From positions 1-58,255 of the forward strand of contig CAZMIX010000009.1 in the NCBI GenBank assembly GCA_964566545.1: DNA of 58,255 bases, written 5' to 3'. The position numbers were made by a program, and so were the translations under genes. Position 1 is the stretch's first letter, and every line of letters starts with the position of its first letter. Positions 1 through 8,134 of the stretch are shown one piece after another. The notes under the pieces were generated by a model, which saw only the letters and a program-made list of their open reading frames with translations, did not search any database and had not been told where the DNA came from. This stretch comes from JAEYFP01 sp964566545 (GTDB taxonomy: Bacteria > Bacillota > Clostridia > Lachnospirales > Lachnospiraceae).

Positions 1-24
1 AAAATATAAGAATCAACAAATACT

Positions 25-55
25 AAGCCATATGAGAAACTCATATGGCTTTTAT
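25..55 (+). terminator. Rho-independent terminator of an upstream gene
   Basis: A perfect 11-12 bp stem (about 25-36 and 40-51) with an AAA loop is followed by T-rich sequence. The gene it ends lies outside the window to the left. The stem is nearly symmetric and could also work on the other strand. Confidence 0.75.
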
Positions 56-139
56 TATTATAAGAAATTCTTCCGAATTTCCTATAACAAAATTTCATAC
101 GTAGCTGTTTTCATCAAAAAATAACAGGAGGAATATACG

Positions 140-454
140 ATGGCAAAATTAGATTGCAGTGTGGATAGCTGCATACACAACAGCGAAGAACTATGCTGTA
201 GGGGCGAGATTAATGTAAAGGGTCTGCGTGCCTGTTCCATGTGCGATACCTGCTGCGGCAGCTATCAAAAGAGAAGCGGGGATAACGCATCCAATGCGAC
301 AGTATATCCAAACGAGACAATTAGAATAAACTGCGAGGCGGCCAATTGTATTTACAACAGTGATTTCCGGTGTACCGCCAAAAGCGTCGGAATCGCGGGC
401 TATGGCGCGCGCGACAAGGAAGAGACAGAATGCTCCACATTCAGAGAGCGCTAA
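140..454 (+). CDS. DUF1540 domain protein, two cysteine-rich repeats
   Basis: A 104-residue cysteine-rich protein of unknown function. It holds two copies of the DUF1540 module: residues about 3-42, rich in Cys with CxxxxC and CxxC pairs, and residues about 60-98, a second CxxxxC unit ending in a TECSTF motif. The Cys spacing suggests metal binding, but no metal is proven for the family. It has no signal peptide or membrane segment. The start follows an AGGAGG site 8 bases upstream. It stands alone between two terminators. The domain assignment is secure; the role is unknown. Confidence 0.85.
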   Translation: MAKLDCSVDSCIHNSEELCCRGEINVKGLRACSMCDTCCGSYQKRSGDNASNATVYPNETIRINCEAANCIYNSDFRCTAKSVGIAGYGARDKEETECSTFRER

Positions 455-487
455 GAAAAATGCCGGACGCGGCTAATGCTGTATTTG

Positions 488-526
488 TGCCACTCGGGCA
501 AGACCCCTGAGTGGCATGGTTTTTGT
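488..526 (+). terminator. Rho-independent terminator after the DUF1540 gene
   Basis: An 8 bp stem (488-495 with 509-516), extended by G:C pairs inside the loop, is followed by TGGTTTTTG. It sits 34 bases after the DUF1540 stop codon. Confidence 0.75.
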
Positions 527-677
527 TAGGGGAGTTTACGGTGAGGACAAGAAAGTGCGAAATACACATGAAAATATGACATTTGACACGTGTAAAACAC
601 TTCAAAAGCATGTATGATAATAAATAAGATAATAAAAAAAGCAGAAGTATGAAAATAAAGAATAGGAGGATACAAAT

Positions 678-1157
678 ATGGCATTTTGTAGGCAATGTGG
701 AAAGGAATTAACAGAGGAATCAAAATTTTGTGTGGAATGCGGAGCCGCAGTTGAGATCAAATCCGCTGCAGATACGGAGGAAAAGCAGGCAAAAGAGGCG
801 GCGGAGATCATAAATGAGCTTTCCGCTGAGGCAGCGGGAGAATCAAAGGCAAAAGAGAATCAATACCAAAGCCGGTATCAATACCAGCAGCAGGCCTATG
901 ATCCGCGAAAATCCAGAACGCTTGCAGGCATTCTCGGTATTCTTTTCGGGTACTTTGGCGTACATAATTTTTATCTTGGCTACACAACGAAGGCCGTTAT
1001 ACAACTATGTGTTACCATTGTTGGTTTGCTGTTAAGCTGCATTGTGATTGGAGCTTTTATTGTGATGGGCATCGCGATATGGGGTCTGGTTGAAGGTGTC
1101 ATGATTCTTGCAGGCAGTATCAATGTGGACGGTAAGGGTATACCGCTGAAAGATTAG
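678..1157 (+). CDS. Zinc-ribbon and TM2 domain membrane protein
   Basis: A 159-residue protein. An N-terminal zinc ribbon has Cys4, Cys7, Cys18 and Cys21. A charged, Gln/Ala-rich linker follows (residues about 25-75). The C-terminal TM2 domain (about 77-150) has two hydrophobic helices joined by the typical FGxHxFYLG turn. TM2 proteins are small membrane proteins of mostly unknown function. The start has an AGGAGG site 9 bases upstream. The gene appears monocistronic. The same C4/C7/C18/C21 spacing recurs in the unrelated membrane protein at 19960-20664. Confidence 0.88.
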   Translation: MAFCRQCGKELTEESKFCVECGAAVEIKSAADTEEKQAKEAAEIINELSAEAAGESKAKENQYQSRYQYQQQAYDPRKSRTLAGILGILFGYFGVHNFYLGYTTKAVIQLCVTIVGLLLSCIVIGAFIVMGIAIWGLVEGVMILAGSINVDGKGIPLKD

Positions 1158-1190
1158 GCTGAATCAAATGAAAATCATTTTATAATAAAG

Positions 1191-1236
1191 GGCGCCGCAG
1201 GGGACATTTTATCAATCTCTCAACGGCGTCTTTTGT
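1191..1236 (+). terminator. Possible terminator after the TM2 gene
   Basis: A 7 bp GC-rich stem (1191-1197 with 1224-1230, one G:T pair) is followed by TTTTGTTTG. The loop is long, about 26 bases, so this is only moderately convincing. Confidence 0.45.
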
Positions 1237-1294
1237 TTGTTGGTTCCCGCATTATAAAAAGGGATGACAATTGTGACAACTTCCGGTTCAAATA

Positions 1295-1323
1295 TTGACG
1301 AATTCTTTTATTTATGTTATTCT
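1295..1323 (+). promoter_or_regulatory. Sigma-A promoter of the padR operon
   Basis: TTGACG at 1295-1300 and TATTCT at 1318-1323, separated by exactly 17 bases. The predicted transcription start (about 1330) falls inside the repeated operator motif downstream. Confidence 0.7.
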
Positions 1324-1324
1324 T

Positions 1325-1357
1325 TACTACGACAGACATACTACGACAGTCGTAGTA
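1325..1357 (+). promoter_or_regulatory. Likely PadR operator: direct repeat plus 19-bp palindrome
   Basis: TACTACGAC A GTCGTAGTA at 1339-1357 is a perfect 9-1-9 palindrome. Another TACTACGACAG half-site lies 14 bases upstream (1325-1335). The block covers the predicted transcription start and ends just before the ribosome binding site of the padR gene. That is the expected position for autorepression by a winged-helix PadR dimer. Binding by this PadR is inferred. Confidence 0.65.
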
Positions 1358-1374
1358 AACAAGGAGGTGGTAGG

Positions 1375-1728
1375 TTGATTAGCAGTGATGTGATAAGAGG
1401 GTACAATGATATCCTGATTTTGTACCTGCTGCTTGAAAGGGAATCTTACGGTTATGAAATTTCAAAACAGATCAGGGAGTTGTCAAAGGAAAAGTATATT
1501 ATTAAAGAAACGACCCTGTATTCCTCTTTTAACAGGCTGGAAGGAAACGGATTTATCGAAGCCTTCAGCAGGGAAAGCGAGGCGGGACGCCGCCGAACCT
1601 ACTACCGCATTTCGGAGGCGGGCAGGAGTTACTATCAGGAGAAATGCGAGGAATGGGAGCTGACAAAGGAGGTTGTCAACCAATTTATCGTTGGTGAAAA
1701 AGAAACCGAAAACAAATCAAAATCATGA
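1375..1728 (+). CDS. PadR family transcriptional regulator
   Basis: A 117-residue winged-helix repressor. The start is a TTG codon at 1375, chosen because AAGGAGGTGG lies directly upstream; an in-frame ATG at 1264 lies upstream of the promoter and is not credible. Residues about 7-85 form the PadR DNA-binding domain, with the typical LLLERESYGYEI and TLYSSFNRLE motifs. The C-terminal helix is short, as in the small PadR-s2 class. The next gene starts 12 bases downstream and encodes a HAAS-type membrane protein, a common partner of PadR genes. The operator at 1325-1357 suggests autoregulation. Confidence 0.92.
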   Translation: MISSDVIRGYNDILILYLLLERESYGYEISKQIRELSKEKYIIKETTLYSSFNRLEGNGFIEAFSRESEAGRRRTYYRISEAGRSYYQEKCEEWELTKEVVNQFIVGEKETENKSKS

Positions 1729-1740
1729 GAGGGAAGAAAA

Positions 1741-2787
1741 ATGGAGACGATTTATAATTATTTGGATGTGATGTTCGCATCGGTTGAGAAGACGGAACAG
1801 ATCGAAAAAATCAAGGCCGACCTGGCTGCGAATATGGAGGACAAATACCGGGAGCTGAAGGCGGCGGGTAAGTCGGAGAACGAGGCGATCGGTACGGTCA
1901 TTGCGGAATTCGGCAATGTGGAGGAGCTGCTTAAGGAGCTTGGCGCCGTAAAGCAGGCGGATGAAACGCATGAGGCGCAGAGATCCGCACGGGCGGAAGA
2001 AGCGGATTATGAGGATGAAAATGGGATTTGCAAGTCCGGCGTCCGACTGAAAAAGGTGACCGAGCGGGAGGTCGACGATTATATGGAAGAGAAGCAGCAT
2101 ATGCTTGGGAAAACAGCAATCGGCGTATTCATTATTATTATGGGCACCGTAGCTATGATTTTGCTGGCGCATCTGCTTCCGAAAATTATTGTGCATCCTT
2201 CGGCGGAGGAGATGGGCAATGTAATTCCAATTGTTGTGCTGTTAATATGCGTAGCGGCGGCTGTCGGTATTTTTATCACTTCCGGCTTGCGGTTCTCAAA
2301 ATATGAATACATGGAAAAAGGCGTGTGGGTTGAAGAATCCGCGAGAAGCCGTCTTATGAAGGAAATGGAAGCAGACTTGCCCAAGAGCACTCTCGCATTG
2401 ACAAGCGGTGTGATGCTTTGTATTTTAGGCGTGGCAGTATTCCTGATCATGGGTGCGGCTATGCCTGCCGGCGATGATGGAGGAGTGTACGGACTGTGTA
2501 TTTTGCTGGTTATGGTTGCAGTCGCCGTGGTTCTTTTCATAAAAATTGTCGCAAAAAGAGATATTTATACGATGCTGCTTGGAATTGAGGGTTATGCGCC
2601 AGAGCGTGCAAAGGAAAATAAGATTATCGGTATCGTTGCCTCCGTCGTATGGCCGCTGACGACCGCTGTATTTTTGGTATGGGGATTAGCCTTCAATGGC
2701 TGGTATATTTCCTGGATTGTCTTTCCTGTTGTGGGCATCTGCTTTGGTGCATTTGCCGCCGCTTGCAGCGCCATGACAAGGAAGTAG
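1741..2787 (+). CDS. HAAS/DUF1700-type membrane protein, partner of PadR
   Basis: A 348-residue protein with an N-terminal helical domain (residues about 1-70) like the HAAS/permease-prefix domain: alternating helices ending in an EFGNVEELLKEL motif. A charged linker (70-120) and about six hydrophobic segments follow (near 125-145, 160-180, 225-247, 252-270, 298-318 and 325-345). It is co-transcribed with the PadR gene 12 bases upstream. PadR/HAAS pairs are thought to act in membrane or drug-stress responses; no substrate can be read from the sequence. Confidence 0.78.
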   Translation: METIYNYLDVMFASVEKTEQIEKIKADLAANMEDKYRELKAAGKSENEAIGTVIAEFGNVEELLKELGAVKQADETHEAQRSARAEEADYEDENGICKSGVRLKKVTEREVDDYMEEKQHMLGKTAIGVFIIIMGTVAMILLAHLLPKIIVHPSAEEMGNVIPIVVLLICVAAAVGIFITSGLRFSKYEYMEKGVWVEESARSRLMKEMEADLPKSTLALTSGVMLCILGVAVFLIMGAAMPAGDDGGVYGLCILLVMVAVAVVLFIKIVAKRDIYTMLLGIEGYAPERAKENKIIGIVASVVWPLTTAVFLVWGLAFNGWYISWIVFPVVGICFGAFAAACSAMTRK

Positions 2788-2844
2788 TGCACCCCTCCTG
2801 TTCCACTGTGCGGAACAAAGGTTTCAATAAGCGGAATCCATACA

Positions 2845-2873
2845 TTGTAAGAACAAAGTGTCTAAAATATAAT
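2845..2873 (+). promoter_or_regulatory. Sigma-A promoter of the FIST gene
   Basis: TTGTAA at 2845-2850 and TATAAT at 2868-2873 with a 17-base spacer, 49 bases before the FIST start codon. It makes FIST and the following aldehyde dehydrogenase a unit separate from padR. Confidence 0.65.
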
Positions 2874-2921
2874 AAAGGACGTAAAGAAAACTATATAATG
2901 TATACAAAAGGAGGTTTGGGT

Positions 2922-4088
2922 ATGTTAAAGGCGAATGTAGGACAGAGCACACTTGCGGATGCAAGGGCGGCAGGAAAGGAAGCGGCGTCAATTGCGAAAA
3001 AAGGTCTGGCGTATGTAAAAATGGCTTTTGTCTATGGAAGCTGCACATATGATATTTCGTCGATGCTTGCGGGGGTTAAAGAGGAGCTGGACGGGGCGGC
3101 GATTCTTGGAAACACGTCGTTTACCGGCGTTATTACGCCTTCCGGCTATGTCGCTTCTGACGATGGCTTTGTCGGCATTATGGCGCTTTCCGATGAAAAC
3201 ATGGCAGTTGGGACAGCGGCTATGGGACGGGGCGCCGATCCGTTTGAAACCGGAAGAAAGCTTGCACAGGAAGCGATGAAAAAGGCTGGAAAATCGACCG
3301 CACCTGCATTTTTCTATATGGCTGCTTCTCCGGCGGAGGAAGAATTCTATTTAAAGGGAATCAGCTCCGTTATCGGAAGAGTGCCGTTCTTTGGCGGAAG
3401 CGCCGCGGATAATTCGATTGCCGGCGAATGGAAGCTGTATGCGGAGGACAGCGTATTTGCGGATGGAGCGATTGTGGCATTTTTCTATACGGACGCAAGG
3501 ATCGAAAATCTGTTTACGGGGGCTTACCGGGAAACGGAGGACTTCGGCGTTATCACGAAAGTGCTTGGCAACCGCACGCTGGCGGAAATCGACGGAATCC
3601 CTGCGACGGAAAAGTACGCGCAGTGGATGGGGTGCTCTAAGGAAGCTGTGACCGGGGGAAATCTGCTTGTGACGACGATCACATCGCCGCTCGGAGTTAA
3701 GGACCGGCTCGGTGATCTGATCGCTATCCGGCATCCGATGAACGGAAATGATGACGGTTCCATGGCGGTCGGAAACAACCTTTCGGAAAAAACGTGTGTC
3801 ATTCGCATGGAGGCGAGCGTGGACGAACTAATCGCATCTGCGGGTGATACGGTAACGGCGTTGCTTGAGAAGCTCGATCAAAAACCTGCGGCACTGCATC
3901 TGGTGCATTGCGGCGGACGCCGTGCCGGCATCGGAGACAGGATCGGAGAGATCGTAAGCGGGATCAAAGCGGCAGCAGGGGATATTCCTTTCATCGTTGA
4001 GTTTACGTTCGGGGAATACGGCTTTGTCAGCGACAGCAATAATACGTGCGGCGGCCTGATGCTGTCTTATACTGCATTTTGCGGATAA
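2922..4088 (+). CDS. FIST N/C domain sensor protein
   Basis: A 388-residue soluble protein with a FIST N domain (about 25-215) and a FIST C domain (about 225-370), ending in the typical GGLMLSYTAFCG-like tail. FIST proteins are thought to sense small ligands, possibly amino acids, and often feed into signalling. Here the domain is free-standing, without kinase or cyclase. The start at 2922 follows AAAGGAGG; a longer in-frame reading from 2649 would run through the previous gene and the promoter. The aldehyde dehydrogenase starts 23 bases downstream, so the two are probably co-transcribed. Confidence 0.88.
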   Translation: MLKANVGQSTLADARAAGKEAASIAKKGLAYVKMAFVYGSCTYDISSMLAGVKEELDGAAILGNTSFTGVITPSGYVASDDGFVGIMALSDENMAVGTAAMGRGADPFETGRKLAQEAMKKAGKSTAPAFFYMAASPAEEEFYLKGISSVIGRVPFFGGSAADNSIAGEWKLYAEDSVFADGAIVAFFYTDARIENLFTGAYRETEDFGVITKVLGNRTLAEIDGIPATEKYAQWMGCSKEAVTGGNLLVTTITSPLGVKDRLGDLIAIRHPMNGNDDGSMAVGNNLSEKTCVIRMEASVDELIASAGDTVTALLEKLDQKPAALHLVHCGGRRAGIGDRIGEIVSGIKAAAGDIPFIVEFTFGEYGFVSDSNNTCGGLMLSYTAFCG

Positions 4089-4111
4089 CAGGAATACGGA
4101 GGTGATGCTAT

Positions 4112-5519
4112 ATGAAAATGATAATTGACGGAAAAGCGGTGGATGCTTCCGACAACAAGGTAATAGAGGTGCTAAATCCGGCAACGGGGAAGGTGATCGA
4201 TACGGTTCCGGAGGCGACCGCGGAGGATTTGGAAAACGCGGTGGCGGCGGCGAAGGCGGCACAGAAAATATGGGCGAAGGTGCCGGTATATGAACGCGTA
4301 GAGATCATGATGAAATTCATCTCGCTCGTGGAACAGGATAAGGAAACGCTCGCGCGGACGTTATCGGACGAGACGGGAAAGCCGATCAAGGAAGCCAGAG
4401 CGGAAATCGGTAACATTTCCATCGCTTTTAAAGCGTTCTCTGAAAAAGCGAAGCATCTGTACGGCGAGGTGGTTCCGGCAGGACTTGAAGCGGGGCAGGA
4501 TAAAAATATCCTCTTTACGCAAAGGGAGCCGATCGGAGTAGTCGTCTGCGTGATTCCCTTTAACTTCCCGTGTGACTTGTTTGACCAAAAGGTAGCGCCG
4601 GCGCTGCTTGCCGGAAATGCGGCAATTGTCAAGCCGTCGACGGATAATCCGTTGACGTTATGTAAACTCACAGCGCTCATGAACGAGGCGGGCGTGACGC
4701 CGGGCGCGATTGAGGTTTTGACGGGAAGAGGCTCCGTGATCGGGACGCCGCTGTGTTCTCATCCGGATGTCCATCTCGTGACGCTGACAGGCTCTACCGA
4801 GGTCGGCATCGAAACGGCAAAGGCCNNNNNNNNNNGGAAACGATGCGTTTATTGTGCTGGAGGATGCGGATGTGGATCTTGCGACCGATGAGCTCTTGTG
4901 GGGACGTATGTATAATACAGGGCAGGTATGCTGCGCGTCCAAGCGGTTCCTCGTACATAAAAGCCGTGTGGAGGAGTTTACGACAAAGGCCGTCGCGAAA
5001 ATAAGCGCGATCAAATGCGGGATGCCTTCTGATGAAGCTTCCCAGATGGGGTGCCTGATCAGCGAAAAGGCTGCAATCGGCGTGGAAGCGCAGGTCAACC
5101 GCGTGGTGGAGCAGGGCGGCACGATCGTGCTCGGCGGCAAGAGAAACGGCGCTTTCTACGAACCGACCGTTATTGCGAATGTACCCAAGAGCGCGGATGT
5201 GGCAAAAGATGTGGAAATTTTCGGACCGGTTGTCCCCATCGTCGCCTTTGAGACGACAGAGGAAGCGGTTGAAATTGCAAATGCGTCGAAGTTCGGTCTT
5301 TGCGGCTGCGTATTTTCAAAAGATATGAAGAAAGCGTTTGCCGTGGCTAATGCGCTCGAATGCGGCGGAGCGGTCATTAATGGCGCGAGCTTCTTCAGAA
5401 GCTTTGAAATGCCGTTTGGCGGCTATAAATTCTCAGGAATCGGGACGGAGGGTGTCATGTCGACCTTTAATGAGATGACGAGAACCAAATCCGTGGTTTT
5501 AAAAAATATTTTAGCTTAA
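4112..5519 (+). CDS. Aldehyde dehydrogenase, interrupted by an assembly gap
   Basis: An NAD(P)-dependent aldehyde dehydrogenase of the lactaldehyde/succinate-semialdehyde/GapN-like group. The first segment (4112-4825, 238 residues) has the catalytic Asn151 in PFNFP and the GSTEVG cofactor motif. The second (from 4836, another frame) begins GNDAFIVLEDAD and carries the catalytic Cys in GQVCCASK. Ten N separate them. Family alignment predicts about 13 missing residues, including the general-base Glu of LELGG, so the gene is probably intact in the organism. An IclR gene converges from downstream. The substrate is not determinable. Confidence 0.88.
4826..4835. other. Assembly gap (10 N) inside the aldehyde dehydrogenase
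   Basis: A run of ten N. The reading frame changes across it, and the conserved LELGG segment of aldehyde dehydrogenases is absent. The true gap is therefore probably near 39 bases. Confidence 0.95.
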
Positions 5520-5602
5520 TTCCGACTGCTGGATCCCGGGTGAAAAAATATACGCCGTTATTCCCTGTGAGTAATGTGGGTGCGCATACTATACAACAAA
5601 TA

Positions 5603-5655
5603 ATATACAACATAAAGGGTTCATGGTAAAACCATGAACCCTTTATGTTGTATAT
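5603..5655. terminator. Bidirectional terminator, 25-bp perfect stem
   Basis: Arms 5603-5627 and 5631-5655 are perfectly complementary around an AAA loop. It lies between the converging aldehyde dehydrogenase and IclR genes. The last codons and stop of the IclR gene lie inside the right arm. T-rich tracts are weak on both sides, but the stem is exceptionally stable. Confidence 0.75.
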
Positions 5656-6401
5656 CCCATACGTTTTGATATTTCACAGGCCGCTTTTTTGACTTCGCTG
5701 ATCACAAATGACAGCTTTTCGTCCGTCACTTGGGAAATGGGGCCGCTTGCGCTGATGGAGGCGATTGCGTCGCCGCGGTAGTCAAATATGGGCGCACCTA
5801 CGCAGCGGTGTCCGGTCATATACTCCTGATTGTCGATCGCATAGCCCTGCGCGCGCACTTTTTTCAGATGCTGCTTTAGTTCTCTGGCGGATATGATCGT
5901 ATTGGGCGTGAATTTCTCAAACTTTAGGCGGTAGAGAATTTCATCGAGTTCATCGCCGGACAGACAGGCGAGCATACATTTTCCCATCGAGGAACAATAA
6001 GCGGGGGAACGATAGCCGATCTGCGTGTAAAGCCGCGTTGTCGGATACAGATCGAGCTTTTCCACATAAATGACGTCTATTCCGTCCAGAATGCCGAGAT
6101 GGGCGGTCAGATTCAGATCCTCTCTGAGCGTGGCAAGAATCGGCTTGGATTCTGTCTGCAATTCCAGGCCATTGATATGGCTGCTGACTGTTTCGATCAG
6201 TTGGATGCCGATCGTATAGCAATTGTTCCGATCCTTTTCCACATAATGCCGCTCGTGCATCGTATGCAGAAGCCGGTAAACGGTCGTCTTGCTGATGCCG
6301 CTTTCCGCCGTGATTTCGGTCAGGGACATCGGGTGGTCGGTGCGGGCCAGCAATTCAAGAAGGTCAAATGCCCGGTTAATTACACGTATGTTATCCTCCA
6401 T
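5643..6401 (-). CDS. IclR family transcriptional regulator
   Basis: A 252-residue regulator. Residues about 8-60 form the winged helix-turn-helix (SLTEITAESGISKTTVYRLL region). Residues about 75-247 are the IclR effector domain with the conserved CSSMGKCMLA and GPISQVT-like segments. IclR proteins usually control catabolism of sugar acids, aromatics or glyoxylate and bind a small ligand. The start has AAGGAGG 6 bases upstream. It converges on the aldehyde dehydrogenase, which is a plausible but unproven target. Its stop codon is embedded in the shared terminator hairpin. Confidence 0.92.
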   Translation of the reverse strand: MEDNIRVINRAFDLLELLARTDHPMSLTEITAESGISKTTVYRLLHTMHERHYVEKDRNNCYTIGIQLIETVSSHINGLELQTESKPILATLREDLNLTAHLGILDGIDVIYVEKLDLYPTTRLYTQIGYRSPAYCSSMGKCMLACLSGDELDEILYRLKFEKFTPNTIISARELKQHLKKVRAQGYAIDNQEYMTGHRCVGAPIFDYRGDAIASISASGPISQVTDEKLSFVISEVKKAACEISKRMGYTT

Positions 6402-6467
6402 TGAGCCTCCTTCCGGCTGGAATGCGCCTTAATCAGAAGTTTGAAAAGCAGTTTCTAATTAAACTAT

Positions 6468-6496
6468 ATTATAAAAGATGGCAATTGGTTGTGCAA
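6468..6496 (-). promoter_or_regulatory. Sigma-A promoter of the IclR gene
   Basis: On the minus strand TTGCAC (6496-6491) and TATAAT (6473-6468) are spaced by 17 bases, 67 bases before the IclR start codon. Confidence 0.6.
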
Positions 6497-6525
6497 TAGA
6501 AAGCGTCGAAAATTATGTTTAATAG

Positions 6526-6555
6526 TTGCAAATTCAAGTTGGTTTCCGGTATAAT
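6526..6555 (+). promoter_or_regulatory. Upstream promoter of the infC operon
   Basis: TTGCAA at 6526-6531 and TATAAT at 6550-6555 with an 18-base spacer. It would give a leader of about 270 bases before infC. Confidence 0.5.
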
Positions 6556-6616
6556 AAAAATATTGTGTGGACAGGAAAAGAAAATTTTTTCTTGTAGGAA
6601 AAAAATTTTTCTTCGC

Positions 6617-6645
6617 TTGACATTAGATAAGGGATGTGTTAGATT
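6617..6645 (+). promoter_or_regulatory. Main promoter of infC-rpmI-rplT
   Basis: A consensus TTGACA at 6617-6622 and TAGATT at 6640-6645, 17 bases apart. It produces a leader of about 180 bases ending in the attenuator before infC. Confidence 0.7.
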
Positions 6646-6651
6646 TATTAG

Positions 6652-6834
6652 GTGTCTTGTTGACACGCAAATACAAGTAGAGTATCCACTCTCACCCCGG
6701 GACTTGAGAAGATGTTACCGGGTGTTCATAAAAAAATGCTTCATGCGCAAAGATGCGCATGGGTTCTGTTTATGAATGTATGTGGATAGTCTATGGCTAT
6801 CCACTTTTTATTTCAATTATGGAGGTGTAAGGTT
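6652..6834 (+). promoter_or_regulatory. L20-type leader of the infC-rpmI-rplT operon
   Basis: The transcribed region between the promoter and infC is structured: the GTAGAGTATCCACTCTCACC segment near 6677-6697, then a strong terminator at 6782-6809. In Bacillota this operon is repressed by ribosomal protein L20 binding such a leader and promoting termination upstream of infC. Position and architecture match; the detailed L20-binding fold was not verified base by base. Confidence 0.65.
6782..6810 (+). terminator. Leader attenuator terminator before infC
   Basis: A perfect 8 bp stem (6782-6789 with 6797-6804), 7-base loop and TTTTTA tract, ending 11 bases before the infC ribosome binding site. 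It can only be regulatory, because no upstream gene is read on this strand. Confidence 0.8.
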
Positions 6835-7344
6835 ATTAGCGATTTAATGATTAACGAACAGATTAGGGATAAGGAAGTTCGTGTGGTAGGGGAAGAAGGA
6901 GAACAGTTGGGTATTATGTCTGCAAAGGATGCCCAGAAGCTCGCGGAGGATGCAGGTCTTGATCTTGTGAAGATTGCGCCGACAGCAAAGCCGCCCGTCT
7001 GCAAAATTGTAGATTACGGGAAGTTCAAGTATGAGCAGACGCGCAGGGATAAGGAAGCAAAGAAGAAACAAAAGGTCATTGATATTAAGGAAGTGCGTAT
7101 GTCACCGAACATAGATACCAATGATTTGAATACGAAAATCAATGCTGCAAGAAAATTCATCCAGAAAGGTGACAGAGTCAAGGTAACGCTTCGTTTTCGG
7201 GGACGTGAAATGGCACATATGCACAGCCATAGATATATTTTGGATAATTTTGCAGAAGCGCTTATCGATATCGCGGTTATTGAGAAGCCGCCAAAGGTTG
7301 AGGGCAGGACGATGACAATGTTTTTAACTGAAAAGCGCAGCTAA
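6835..7344 (+). CDS. infC: Translation initiation factor IF-3
   Basis: A 169-residue protein that binds the 30S subunit, controls start-codon fidelity and prevents premature 50S joining. The N domain (about 1-75) with MINEQIRDKEVRV, the basic linker, and the C domain (about 85-169) with RFRGREMAH are complete. The start is taken as ATT at 6835: GGAGG lies 9 bases upstream, and infC genes typically use a rare AUU start for autoregulation. The first ATG (6847) is too far from the site, and an upstream ATG at 6793 lies inside the terminator. First gene of the L35/L20 operon. Confidence 0.93.
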   Translation: MSDLMINEQIRDKEVRVVGEEGEQLGIMSAKDAQKLAEDAGLDLVKIAPTAKPPVCKIVDYGKFKYEQTRRDKEAKKKQKVIDIKEVRMSPNIDTNDLNTKINAARKFIQKGDRVKVTLRFRGREMAHMHSHRYILDNFAEALIDIAVIEKPPKVEGRTMTMFLTEKRS

Positions 7345-7448
7345 TAATACAGACAGATGGTTTGCAAGCCGTGCAGTTAAAATAAACGTATCCGTAAGGA
7401 CATCGAGCGGATACATGTAAATTTTCGAAATCAGGAGGATTTAATGTT

Positions 7449-7646
7449 ATGCCAAAAATTAAAACAAACAGATCAGCAGCAAAGCGTTTCAAGGTTACCG
7501 GAACGGGAAAATTAAAGAGAAATAAAGCCTACAAGCGCCACATCTTAACAAAGAAGTCCGCTAAGACTAAGAGAAATCTCAGACAGGCAACGATTACGGA
7601 CGCTACGAACGTAGCAAATATGAAGAAAATCTGCCCATATTTATAA
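7449..7646 (+). CDS. rpmI: 50S ribosomal protein L35
   Basis: A 65-residue, highly basic protein of the large ribosomal subunit with the canonical MPKIKTNRSAAKRFKVTGTG start and the family's usual length. It follows infC by 104 bases, with an AGGAGG site upstream. Second gene of the infC-rpmI-rplT operon. Confidence 0.98.
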   Translation: MPKIKTNRSAAKRFKVTGTGKLKRNKAYKRHILTKKSAKTKRNLRQATITDATNVANMKKICPYL

Positions 7647-7670
7647 GAAGCGCTTAAGGAGGAATAAAAA

Positions 7671-8027
7671 ATGGCAAGAATTAAAGGCGGAATGAACGCT
7701 AGAAGAAAGCATAATAAAGTATTAAAGCTGGCAAAGGGTTATAGAGGAGCACGTTCCAAGCAGTACAGAGTGGCAAAGCAGTCCGTTATGCGGGCTTTGG
7801 CTTCTTCATTTGTAGGTAGAAAAGAGAAAAAGCGTCAGTTCAGACAGCTTTGGATTGCACGTATCAATGCGGCTGCAAGGATGAACGGCTTGTCTTACAG
7901 CAAGATGATTTATGGCTTAAAGGAAGCCGGTGTGGATATCAACAGAAAGATGCTGGCGGAGATGGCTGTAAATGACGCGGAAGGCTTTACTACACTTGCA
8001 GAACTTGCGAAGAGCAAAATTGCATAA
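7671..8027 (+). CDS. rplT: 50S ribosomal protein L20
   Basis: A 118-residue basic protein that binds 23S rRNA early in 50S assembly and, in Bacillota, represses its own operon through the leader upstream of infC. It has the typical long basic N-terminal helix (MARIKGGMNARRKHNKVLKL) and the RQLWIARINAAAR motif. It follows rpmI by 24 bases with an AAGGAGG site. A strong terminator ends the operon at 8096-8134. Confidence 0.98.
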   Translation: MARIKGGMNARRKHNKVLKLAKGYRGARSKQYRVAKQSVMRALASSFVGRKEKKRQFRQLWIARINAAARMNGLSYSKMIYGLKEAGVDINRKMLAEMAVNDAEGFTTLAELAKSKIA

Positions 8028-8095
8028 AGTATTCACTTGAAAAAAGCAGTATGATCCTTTAGGCGAGGGCTGATAAGGAAGTAAAAAGTTTCTGG

Positions 8096-8134
8096 CAAGA
8101 CGGCATAGCGAAAAGCTATGCCGTCTTGTTTTTT
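8096..8134 (+). terminator. Terminator of the infC-rpmI-rplT operon
   Basis: A perfect 14 bp stem (8096-8109 with 8115-8128), GAAAA loop and a run of six T. Confidence 0.93.

Noticed and set aside
441..811. Hydrophobic minus-strand frames near the TM2 gene
   Set aside because: They overlap the terminator and TM2 coding sequence, and their Phe/Leu runs come from A-rich sequence on the plus strand.
1264..1374. N-terminal extension of PadR from ATG 1264
   Set aside because: It would start upstream of the promoter and translate through the operator; the TTG after AAGGAGG is better.
2649..2921. Upstream extension of the FIST gene
   Set aside because: It overlaps the HAAS-type gene and the FIST promoter; the ATG at 2922 has a strong AAAGGAGG site.
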